The notes below the pieces were generated by a model. The model had not been told where the DNA came from, searched no databases, and saw nothing but the letters and a program-made list of their open reading frames with translations. From Chitinophaga pinensis (GTDB lineage Bacteria; Bacteroidota; Bacteroidia; NS11-12g; UBA955), in the NCBI GenBank assembly GCA_945877575.1, contig CAMDUE010000015.1:1-64000 (forward strand): a DNA stretch of 64,000 bases, read 5' to 3'. The translations under genes and the position numbers were made by a program. Positions 57,372-63,079 of the stretch are shown here, in pieces. Each line of letters opens with the position of its first letter. The first letter of the stretch is position 1.

Positions 57372-58355
57372 TTAACTTTTAAGTTTATTCAATCTAATCT
57401 GATAAGATTGAAAATAATTCCTTTGAATTCGTTCTTTTAGAAATGAAGCATCAATTAGTTTCTTTACTACGTCAGATTTAGAGACCATCAAAGACAATAT
57501 TATGTTTGTTTGTTTCTCTGGAATTTCCGCGTGTTTTGCCAGTAGCCGAAATTGATTTGGAATATTTCCTTGTCCCATTCTTGCAGGGATTAATCCTTCA
57601 TCTAAAGCAAAGTCTTTATCTTCAATATGTATTCGACTGTTCAAAAGATCATAGGCTGGACTCAATTTAAAATCACCCAGCGGGGTTTCAATGATGGAGA
57701 AATTCTTCAAATGAGCATCTCCATTCGAAAACAAGTAATTAAATATTAATAATTTGAATAATTTCAGCGATTCAACTTTATAGCTAGGTAAATTTTCACG
57801 CATCAGCTCAAATAGATCCCAATAACTCCCGAGGTATTTATAATCTGCTCCATGTGTTTGGGGACTTTTACCTGCTAGCGAGGCAAAATCTTCTTGCGCC
57901 ACTTTGAGGCCACCTGTTAATAGGTCAAAACGTTTGGTGATGTACGCGGGGTCACCATTTCCAAAAAATATCAAGGCATTTTCTGCCGTTTCAATGCCAA
58001 ATACTTGCCGTGCAATTTGCATAGTCAGGTGTTCATTTGCAGGCATCTGATCAGCGTTTTTTGAAACACTTGAAATGGGTTTTAAAATATGTGTACCTTG
58101 CTCGCCTTCCTTTGTCAACCGAATTTTATTCTTCAATTGAATCATAGAAAATTTTTCCTGCACGCCCGAAATCGAAATACGGGAAGCATTCTCTTCAAAG
58201 GAATCATCAACATTGTCATTGGAGTTTAAAGAAGTATAGGGAAGAACATGATTTACCTTGCTCCCGTTGAATACATGTTTAATGCAGGTTCTACTGTAAG
58301 TTTCAAATCCTGGCGCCAGCGTTCCTGGACATTTATTGATTTCAACCTTCATCAT
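57372..58355 (-). CDS. hipT: HipT-type serine/threonine kinase toxin
   Basis: The 327-residue protein has the HipA kinase core without the HipA N-subdomain 1, which is encoded separately by the upstream gene. Key residues: the Ser-Ile-Ser motif S61-I62-S63 in the Gly-rich loop, the ATP lysine K92 in THILKPIS, catalytic D213 in FSNGDAHLKNFS, and the metal-binding D236 in LSPAYDLLNS. This matches the three-gene HipBST systems described from E. coli, in which HipT phosphorylates a tRNA synthetase (TrpS). The target here is unknown. It overlaps hipS by 4 bp and looks intact. Confidence 0.88.
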   Translation of the reverse strand: MMKVEINKCPGTLAPGFETYSRTCIKHVFNGSKVNHVLPYTSLNSNDNVDDSFEENASRISISGVQEKFSMIQLKNKIRLTKEGEQGTHILKPISSVSKNADQMPANEHLTMQIARQVFGIETAENALIFFGNGDPAYITKRFDLLTGGLKVAQEDFASLAGKSPQTHGADYKYLGSYWDLFELMRENLPSYKVESLKLFKLLIFNYLFSNGDAHLKNFSIIETPLGDFKLSPAYDLLNSRIHIEDKDFALDEGLIPARMGQGNIPNQFRLLAKHAEIPEKQTNIILSLMVSKSDVVKKLIDASFLKERIQRNYFQSYQIRLNKLKS

Positions 58356-58675
58356 TTCACTTTAATGATTTTAACCGCACCAATGGTATCTCCACCGGCT
58401 ACTTCTAATAAAATTCCAAAATAATCATCAGAGTCTATTCGCTTTTTATTGCAGATTAAACTCTTATTCACCCCTTCAGGAATCAAATTGAAGAAAAAAG
58501 GAAAAAGGGTAGTTGATTGGAATTCCACACTGGTTTTTGGCAAGGTCAAACTGATAGGTGGCTTATTGCTATCGGTTAACCACTGCTCCTCATATCTAAA
58601 AATAAAACTTCCATCATCTAGTTGATTTAGCGTTCCAGCTTTTTGGTTTTTATAAAGTACAATTCCTGTTCTCAT
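58352..58675 (-). CDS. hipS: HipS-type small antitoxin (HipA N-subdomain 1)
   Basis: The 107-residue protein corresponds to the detached N-terminal subdomain of HipA (GIVLYKNQKAGTLNQLDDGSFIFRYEEQWL..., ending GGDTIGAVKIIK). In described HipBST loci this small protein, not HipB, neutralises the kinase. It overlaps both neighbours by 4 bp (ATGA), giving tight coupling with hipB and hipT. Confidence 0.87.
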   Translation of the reverse strand: MRTGIVLYKNQKAGTLNQLDDGSFIFRYEEQWLTDSNKPPISLTLPKTSVEFQSTTLFPFFFNLIPEGVNKSLICNKKRIDSDDYFGILLEVAGGDTIGAVKIIKVK

Positions 58676-58890
58676 ATTTTATTGAGTTTTTTTACTTGTA
58701 AAACAAGTTCCAGTCCAAGTACATCAACAATTTCTTGTAAAGTTTTATAGGTTGGATTAGCCTTTCCGGCTTCCAACTGTTTAATTGTGCGAAGTCCCAC
58801 CCCCGATAGATCAGCCAAATGTTCTTGGGTAATCTTCAGCATCTCTCTTCTTTCTTTTATTTGTTGAACTAAATCAGAAAAGTGCGTCAT
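58672..58890 (-). CDS. hipB: HipB-type XRE-family regulator
   Basis: The 72-residue protein is almost entirely one helix-turn-helix domain (ITQEHLADLSGVGLRTIKQLEAGKANPTYKTLQEIVDVLG). It is the DNA-binding, autoregulatory partner of the HipBST operon. It is the first gene; an inverted repeat with 8-base arms overlaps its likely promoter. Confidence 0.88.
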   Translation of the reverse strand: MTHFSDLVQQIKERREMLKITQEHLADLSGVGLRTIKQLEAGKANPTYKTLQEIVDVLGLELVLQVKKLNKI

Positions 58891-58906
58891 AATGCTCTAT
58901 TTGGTG

Positions 58907-58933
58907 TAAAAATAATCAAAAATTCATTATTTT
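58907..58933 (-). promoter_or_regulatory. candidate hipB promoter and operator
   Basis: An inverted repeat with 8-base arms (AAAATAAT at 58909-58916 and ATTATTTT at 58926-58933) has a 9-base spacer. Its left arm overlaps TATTTTTA (58914-58907 on the minus strand), one mismatch from the -7 consensus. A regulator bound here would block initiation 17 nt upstream of hipB. Confidence 0.45.
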
Positions 58934-58949
58934 CAATAGAATGGGCATT

Positions 58950-58961
58950 TTAGTGCACTAA
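58950..58961. promoter_or_regulatory. 12-bp perfect palindrome upstream of hipB
   Basis: TTAGTGCACTAA is self-complementary and lies 60 bp upstream of the hipB start, beyond the candidate operator. It could be a second operator or chance. Confidence 0.3.
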
Positions 58962-58981
58962 TGTGAGACTTAAAAATTTAT

Positions 58982-59185
58982 TTAAAGTTGGTAATATAAG
59001 CCATTCTCAAAATCCAATCGTTCGTGTAGAATTCTTGTAATTTCAATTGTTTTATCGTAAATTATACAATAAAATCAGCTTGTACGGCGAGCCTTTAACA
59101 ATTTTAAATGTTCTTCAGATTTAAAATCTTCAGCGATACCGCTTTTAATTCCGACTTCAATAGCAAGACGTAAAGCCGCCCGCCG
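58982..59185 (-). pseudogene. fossil parDE-type toxin-antitoxin pair (both genes truncated)
   Basis: Reading the minus strand from 59185 gives an antitoxin C-terminus: AALRLAIEVGIKSGIAEDF, then KSEEHLKLLKARRTS and a TGA stop at 59077-59075. Directly after that stop and in the same frame comes FYCIIYDKTIEITRILHERL and DFENGLYYQL with a TAA at 58984-58982, the end of a ParE/RelE-like toxin. The antitoxin N-terminus and most of the toxin are missing, so a deletion joined the two genes. No start codon is suitably placed. It is a decayed module next to the live HipBST locus. Confidence 0.65.
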
Positions 59186-59235
59186 CTAGCTGAAATGGAC
59201 AGTGGTGAATCCAAACAAGCATTTAACAAATTTAT

Positions 59236-59243
59236 TATCTTTG
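59236..59243 (+). promoter_or_regulatory. -7 box of the MNT gene
   Basis: TATCTTTG fits TAnnTTTG and ends 4 nt before the ATG at 59248. Confidence 0.6.
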
Positions 59244-59247
59244 TTTC

Positions 59248-59541
59248 ATGCAACTAGACAAATCAAGCATAGAGAAAATTAAAGATTACTTCAAGACAAG
59301 ACCTGTCTTGACAGCATATCTTTTTGGTTCATATGCTCGAGGAGAAGCAGATAACCGAAGTGACATTGATATCCTAGTTGATCTTGATTACAGCCAAAAA
59401 ATAGGATTAGAATTTGTCCAAATGCAGATTGACCTTGAAAAAATACTTAAGACGAAGGTTGATTTGGTTTCTTCTGGCGGATTGTCGAAATATGTCCGAC
59501 CAATAATTGAAAGTGAGAAACAATTAATTTATGCGCGGTAA
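59248..59541 (+). CDS. mntA: MntA-type minimal nucleotidyltransferase antitoxin
   Basis: The 97-residue protein is a complete MNT domain: LFGSYARGEADNRSDIDILVD carries the GSx10DxD active site and KTKVDLVSSGGLSKYVRPII the third acidic strand. In MntA-HepT systems this enzyme AMPylates the HEPN RNase toxin. Here the toxin gene that overlaps its 3' end is truncated (next entry), so the antitoxin is an orphan. The mRNA is probably leaderless. Confidence 0.88.
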   Translation: MQLDKSSIEKIKDYFKTRPVLTAYLFGSYARGEADNRSDIDILVDLDYSQKIGLEFVQMQIDLEKILKTKVDLVSSGGLSKYVRPIIESEKQLIYAR

Positions 59542-59707
59542 ATTAGGTGACAAAGTAAGACTTAATCACATCTTGGAAGCTATTATTGAAATTGAGAGCT
59601 ATTTGAATGATGCCGATTTCGATACATTTATGGAAAATTCGATGATAAGATTCGCTTGCGTTAAACAAATGGAAATTGTTGGAGAAGCTAGTTATTTCCA
59701 TAATTGA
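59531..59707 (+). pseudogene. truncated HepT-type HEPN toxin
   Basis: An ATG at 59531, 11 bp inside the end of mntA, opens a 58-codon frame: MRGKLGDKVRLNHILEAIIE, then the residues ending FACVKQMEIVGEASYFHN. This is the N-terminal half of a HepT HEPN domain, whose usual length is about 110-140. The RNase motif RxxxxxH near the C-terminus is missing: the frame ends at TGA 59705-59707 after GEA, where homologues continue with AN-x-I. The region after it is attC-like DNA, so the 3' half was probably lost by recombination. Confidence 0.7.
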
Positions 59708-59730
59708 GACTTTAAATTAAGGCCATTTCA

Positions 59731-59819
59731 GCTAATACACGGTTTGCCGTAAGCGGGGGCAATTGTGCTAGTCTAAAAAATCTATCTTTAGATTCCGCAC
59801 TTGGCGCAAGCCGTTACAA
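59731..59819. repeat. attC-like imperfect inverted repeat 1
   Basis: The left arm near ACACGGTTTGCCGTAAGCGG (59737-59756) is imperfectly complementary to GCACTTGGCGCAAGCCGTTA (59797-59816), with a small central hairpin (AATCTA and TAGATT). The layout resembles an integron attC site, but the outer core heptamers are poor (GTTACAA on the right). It follows the truncated HEPN gene directly. Confidence 0.45.
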
Positions 59820-59884
59820 TTTAGCGGTCAGGATAAAACGAGTGCCCATAATAGAATGAATATTAAATTTCCAAACATGGCACA

Positions 59885-59917
59885 AAACAAAAAACACCCA
59901 CATTTCTGTGAGTGTTT
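59885..59917 (-). terminator. hairpin beside the tRNA fragment, copy 1
   Basis: On the minus strand, stem arms at 59917-59912 and 59897-59892 are extended by four more pairs after one mismatch (loop 59903-59906). A T-rich run follows. It is placed like a terminator after the tRNA 3' end. Confidence 0.55.
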
Positions 59918-59920
59918 CTA

Positions 59921-59976
59921 GAGTAGCGAAGGGGGGAATTGAACCCCCGACCTCAGGGTTATGAATATTGCGGTAT
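59921..59976 (-). repeat. tRNA-Met(CAU) 3'-end fragment, attachment module copy 1
   Basis: On the minus strand the sequence reads from the anticodon loop TTCATAA through the T arm (GGGGG TTCAATT CCCCC) to the acceptor end TTCGCTAC. The 5' half of the tRNA is absent and the anticodon stem is not restored, so this is not a functional tRNA. It is identical over 56 bp to 61415-61470. This is the usual footprint of tyrosine-recombinase integration into a tRNA 3' end. Short TGGCACA motifs sit at fixed distances on both sides. Confidence 0.75.
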
Positions 59977-60081
59977 GTTTTGTAAGTAATTGATAGTCAA
60001 TATTATTGTTGTTCTATAATTCAGGATTTTATGGGATTTTTGATGAAAACATGGCACAGAAAACTGGCACAGATTGAAACA

Positions 60082-60233
60082 CCTATCTTCTGAATTGAAG
60101 GAATAACGAAGTAATTGGGTGTTTTATGAAATCTTGAATACGCAATTTGCAATTTCCGCAAATGTCAGAAAATCAAGACTCCAATTTTATTTTGCAATTC
60201 CTATGTGATTGTGATAGTTTCGTATATAATCGA
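60082..60233. other. intergenic stretch without recognisable gene
   Basis: This 152-bp AT-rich stretch lies between the attachment module and the start of the cassette. I see no ORF, inverted repeat or promoter consensus that stands out. It could include an attI-like or secondary integration site for the cassette that begins with GTTAGGT at 60234. Confidence 0.3.
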
Positions 60234-60259
60234 GTTAGGTGCAACCATAGACAACGACA

Positions 60260-60997
60260 ATGAGACGACTAATATACATAATTTATTCTCTGACCCTTTT
60301 AGGTTGTGGTGACAATTCTAAACAGGCTGATAATAATGTGGCTGACACAATTATCTCGAACGAAGAAGTTGTTAATGTAACAGACCCAAGTGACTATAAA
60401 ATTTTACCTCTTGACGAAAGCAAAAGTGACCCGACTTTAGTTGCATTCATAAATAATTTGAAAAAAGTTGTTTCAAACAAAGACACTTCTGGACTTTTTC
60501 AATCATTGGACACTGCAATAATTGTAAGTCACGGTGGGGGCATTTATGGAGTAAATGAGTTTTCAAAAAATTGGCAACTCGACAAACCCGACAAATCAGA
60601 ATTATGGACAATTCTAAACCGAATATTAAGTATGGGCGGAACTTGGGAGAATGACGAAGGCAAATATTTTTGTATTCCTTACGCCCAATCTAACAAAGCA
60701 TTTAGTAAATATAAATATAACTTTGACTGGTATTTTACAGCCGTCTGCATTTCACCTAATGTGACGGTTTATCAGGAACCCAAAACAACTTCCTCAAAAC
60801 TTGCTACCTTAACTTATGACATAGTGGAAATGGACCCTGAGTTTATGAAAGCAGACTTTACAAAAATTCATACCATTGACAAAAAAGTTCAAGGCTATGT
60901 AAAGACAACAGACCTAATTTATTCATCAGACCAATATTTAGTAATTAAAAAGATTGACGACAAATGGAAAATAACAGCGTTTGCACCATACGACTGA
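60260..60997 (+). CDS. cassette-borne lipoprotein with SH3-like C-terminus
   Basis: The 245-residue protein has a lipobox LLGC (Cys at about 16) and an acidic linker. A central region of unknown family (about 50-160, with FQSLDTAIIVSHGGG) precedes an SH3b-like domain (about 165-235: VTVYQEPKTTSSKLATL, GYVKTTDLIY). It would sit in a membrane facing the periplasm or outside. It is the only gene between the two attachment modules and is followed 13 bp later by the attC-like repeat. The function is unknown. Confidence 0.7.
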   Translation: MRRLIYIIYSLTLLGCGDNSKQADNNVADTIISNEEVVNVTDPSDYKILPLDESKSDPTLVAFINNLKKVVSNKDTSGLFQSLDTAIIVSHGGGIYGVNEFSKNWQLDKPDKSELWTILNRILSMGGTWENDEGKYFCIPYAQSNKAFSKYKYNFDWYFTAVCISPNVTVYQEPKTTSSKLATLTYDIVEMDPEFMKADFTKIHTIDKKVQGYVKTTDLIYSSDQYLVIKKIDDKWKITAFAPYD

Positions 60998-61010
60998 CAG
61001 AATTGTCAGC

Positions 61011-61142
61011 ACCTAACACGGGTTTTGCGTCAGGCGGGTTGACGTGCAAAATTGGAGCTTTGTGCTTCTATTCAATTTTAATGCAAGTTGACAGTTTAGT
61101 TCTCCGAATCCCGCCCGAACGCAAAGCCGCAAACCGTTATGG
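61011..61142. repeat. attC-like recombination site 2
   Basis: This 132-bp element begins with ACCTAAC and ends with GTTATGG. Its arms (GGTTTTGCGTCAGGCGGG at 61021-61038 and CCCGCCCGAACGCAAAGCC at 61110-61128) are imperfect inverted repeats, as in attC sites that fold as single strands. The length is within the known attC range. Confidence 0.6.
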
Positions 61143-61382
61143 GGACTTTTTATAAAAAAGCGGACGACAAAACATATTCTTCACGGCTAACTGACACCTC
61201 TTCGTCGGAACCACTAACAACCAATAATACCCCAATGTTACCCCTTATTATTCATCATTGATTTGTTTTTACCGATGGGGTCAATTTCAGTCTAACGAAA
61301 TGGGGTTGGGTTGTCTGATTATTCCAATAACAATAACCAAGAAATGAACCCAAACATGCACACCAAAACTGGCACAAAATAA
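61143..61382. other. intergenic stretch without recognisable gene
   Basis: These 240 bp between the attC-like site and the second hairpin hold no convincing ORF or promoter. One TGGCACA motif (61370) lies at the right end. Confidence 0.3.
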
Positions 61383-61408
61383 AAAAGCCACTAAAAATAG
61401 TGGCTTTT
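61383..61408 (-). terminator. hairpin beside the tRNA fragment, copy 2
   Basis: A perfect 11-bp stem (AAAAGCCACTA with TAGTGGCTTTT) has a 4-nt loop. It has A/T tracts on both sides, so it could terminate in both directions. Its sequence differs from the hairpin of copy 1 although the position is the same. Confidence 0.75.
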
Positions 61409-61414
61409 ACTTTG

Positions 61415-61470
61415 GAGTAGCGAAGGGGGGAATTGAACCCCCGACCTCAGGGTTATGAATATTGCGGTAT
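61415..61470 (-). repeat. tRNA-Met(CAU) 3'-end fragment, attachment module copy 2
   Basis: It is identical over 56 bp to copy 1 at 59921-59976, and the next 28 bp differ at only a few positions. As in copy 1, only the anticodon loop to acceptor end of the tRNA is present on the minus strand. TGGCACA motifs lie at +131 and +144 from the left edge, exactly as in copy 1, and near -45. Confidence 0.75.
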
Positions 61471-61640
61471 ATTTTTTAAGTGATTGTTAATCAATATTGT
61501 TAAGTTTTTATGTGTCGGGATTTTTAGGGGTTTTTGATGAAAACATGGCACAGAAACATGGCACAAACATAAAGAAGGTTTAATGTATTGATTTCCTGTA
61601 ATGAGGATGACTTACTTCTTTAATCAAGCGTCAATGTCGC

Positions 61641-62732
61641 TCATTCGAATAAATGAACTTCTTTGTGGTTTTCGTGAAATTCCATAAACAGAAACTCAAT
61701 GTTCATATTATGATATTGAGCGAGTTGGTATAATATTTTTTTAACTTCAAATGTTTCTGCCTTGGTTTTGTGTGTAGGTAGGAGAATTTTTTTTAAATTG
61801 ATTCGTGGAAATTGAGTTTGGAAAAAAGTTTTAATTGGCTCGTCAAGTTTAAGTGTTCTAATGATTTTCTCTCTTTTATCACTTTCAAAATACAATCTTT
61901 CAATTTGGACGACTTCATTTCTACTGTTTACATATACTCCATTAAAAAATGCATGATTAGCTGAATATTTATTATCATCAGTTGAATCAATAGGTGATTT
62001 AATTAATCGAATCTCATTTTCGATAGAATATTTTGACTCCTTGAAAAACGATAGTAAAGGATAAATCGCATCTTGCAGTCCTGTGATTTGATAATTGTTT
62101 TCTTCAATCCATAACTCCGTATTTTTAATCAAATTTTCTAAAAAATGAGGTGGTTTCTCATTGATTTGAGAATATTGGATTTTGGATAAATGGAACTTGT
62201 ACCATTCGTTCCTATTAGTTAGGTCAATTTCCATAACAAGTGCAATGGGGAAGTCTTTACCGAATCCATAAAAATTGTTTTTAAGATTTTCGTAACACGT
62301 TTGTAAAGATTCTATATTTTCTAAATCAAATGGGGATAATGAAAGATTCAGAAAATCTGCTTTGATTACTTCTTCGTCTAAAAAAATGTTAGTTTTGGTT
62401 TGGAAAGGCTTTAAGTTTAAAAGTATTTCATTTTTATCAGTAGATGTATTGAGACCTGACAGGTTTATGCACCCCTCAGAAAGGATACTTTTGACTGCCT
62501 CTAAATTGGTGAAATGAACAAATGTATTTCCTTCGTTGTAATAGAATTGACTTCCCTCCAATACCTTTCCAAATGGACTCATTGAAAGTTGAAATGAGTC
62601 ATAACTTAAACTCCTCGCGCTGGCAATTTCGAAGTTAGGAATATGAGGATTTAATACCTCTTTGATATATTTTTCGTATTTCTCAGTGAACTCAAATCGC
62701 TTGTACAATTCAAAATCATTATTTGCTTCCAT
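61641..62732 (-). CDS. DUF2971-like protein
   Basis: The 363-residue protein has FVHFTNLEAVKSILSEGCINL near residue 72, a His-Tyr/Phe-Thr opening like that of DUF2971 proteins, and a late EIRLIKSP segment (about 245) that also recurs in that family. DUF2971 genes are frequent in mobile and defence-rich regions, and an ADP-ribosyltransferase-like fold has been suggested for similar layouts. I cannot assign an activity. It is divergent from the XRE-hsdM genes and is the accessory gene nearest to them. Confidence 0.5.
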   Translation of the reverse strand: MEANNDFELYKRFEFTEKYEKYIKEVLNPHIPNFEIASARSLSYDSFQLSMSPFGKVLEGSQFYYNEGNTFVHFTNLEAVKSILSEGCINLSGLNTSTDKNEILLNLKPFQTKTNIFLDEEVIKADFLNLSLSPFDLENIESLQTCYENLKNNFYGFGKDFPIALVMEIDLTNRNEWYKFHLSKIQYSQINEKPPHFLENLIKNTELWIEENNYQITGLQDAIYPLLSFFKESKYSIENEIRLIKSPIDSTDDNKYSANHAFFNGVYVNSRNEVVQIERLYFESDKREKIIRTLKLDEPIKTFFQTQFPRINLKKILLPTHKTKAETFEVKKILYQLAQYHNMNIEFLFMEFHENHKEVHLFE

Positions 62733-62887
62733 GGGTTTCTCTTGTTTTGGTAATCATGTAAATCGCAAATTACTTATGAATACAGAGTAATTACCCACAA
62801 CTTTATATTGTATTTCCACATATTTTTCATTGGTTTTTTCATTTTTTTAGTCGTCATTTGTTTCAATCTTGTAAAAATTTTTTCAAT

Positions 62888-63076
62888 ATGAATAGGATAA
62901 AAGAGGTAATGGACGAAAAAGGTATCAAACAAACGTGGCTCAGTGAAAAACTTGGAAAGAGTTATTCTCAAGTGAATGGCTATGTTCAAAACCGCAATCA
63001 ACCAAGATTAGAAGTTTTGTTTGAGATTGCGAAATTATTGGGAGTGGATGCAAGAGATTTGATAAAAGGAAAATAA
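62888..63076 (+). CDS. XRE-family regulator upstream of a type I R-M locus
   Basis: From the ATG at 62888 the 62-residue protein is a single helix-turn-helix domain (GIKQTWLSEKLGKSYSQVNGYVQNRNQPRLEVLFEIAKLLGV). It ends 3 bp before hsdM, an arrangement common in Bacteroidota type I loci, and probably acts as the controller that delays or tunes restriction gene expression. Confidence 0.85.
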   Translation: MNRIKEVMDEKGIKQTWLSEKLGKSYSQVNGYVQNRNQPRLEVLFEIAKLLGVDARDLIKGK

Positions 63077-63079
63077 GAA

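Larger units (their letters stand above)
60234..61142 (+). mobile_element. integron-like gene cassette with terminal attC
   Basis: The unit starts with GTTAGGT (60234-60240; fits GTTRRRY), carries one gene 20 bp later, and ends in an attC-like repeat beginning with ACCTAAC (61011-61017; fits RYYYAAC). ACCTAAC is the exact reverse complement of GTTAGGT, which is the relation expected between the two ends of one integrated cassette. No integrase is visible. Its left flank has no attC, so it may be a solitary cassette at a secondary site. Confidence 0.55.

Noticed and set aside
60964-61155. 63-codon open frame across the attC-like site
   Set aside because: It is composed of the end of the lipoprotein gene in another frame and the inverted repeat; no promoter or family support.
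59921-61470. Complete tRNA genes at the two tRNA-like segments
   Set aside because: Only the anticodon loop to acceptor end is present; the D arm, 5' acceptor strand and a pairing anticodon stem are missing in both copies.
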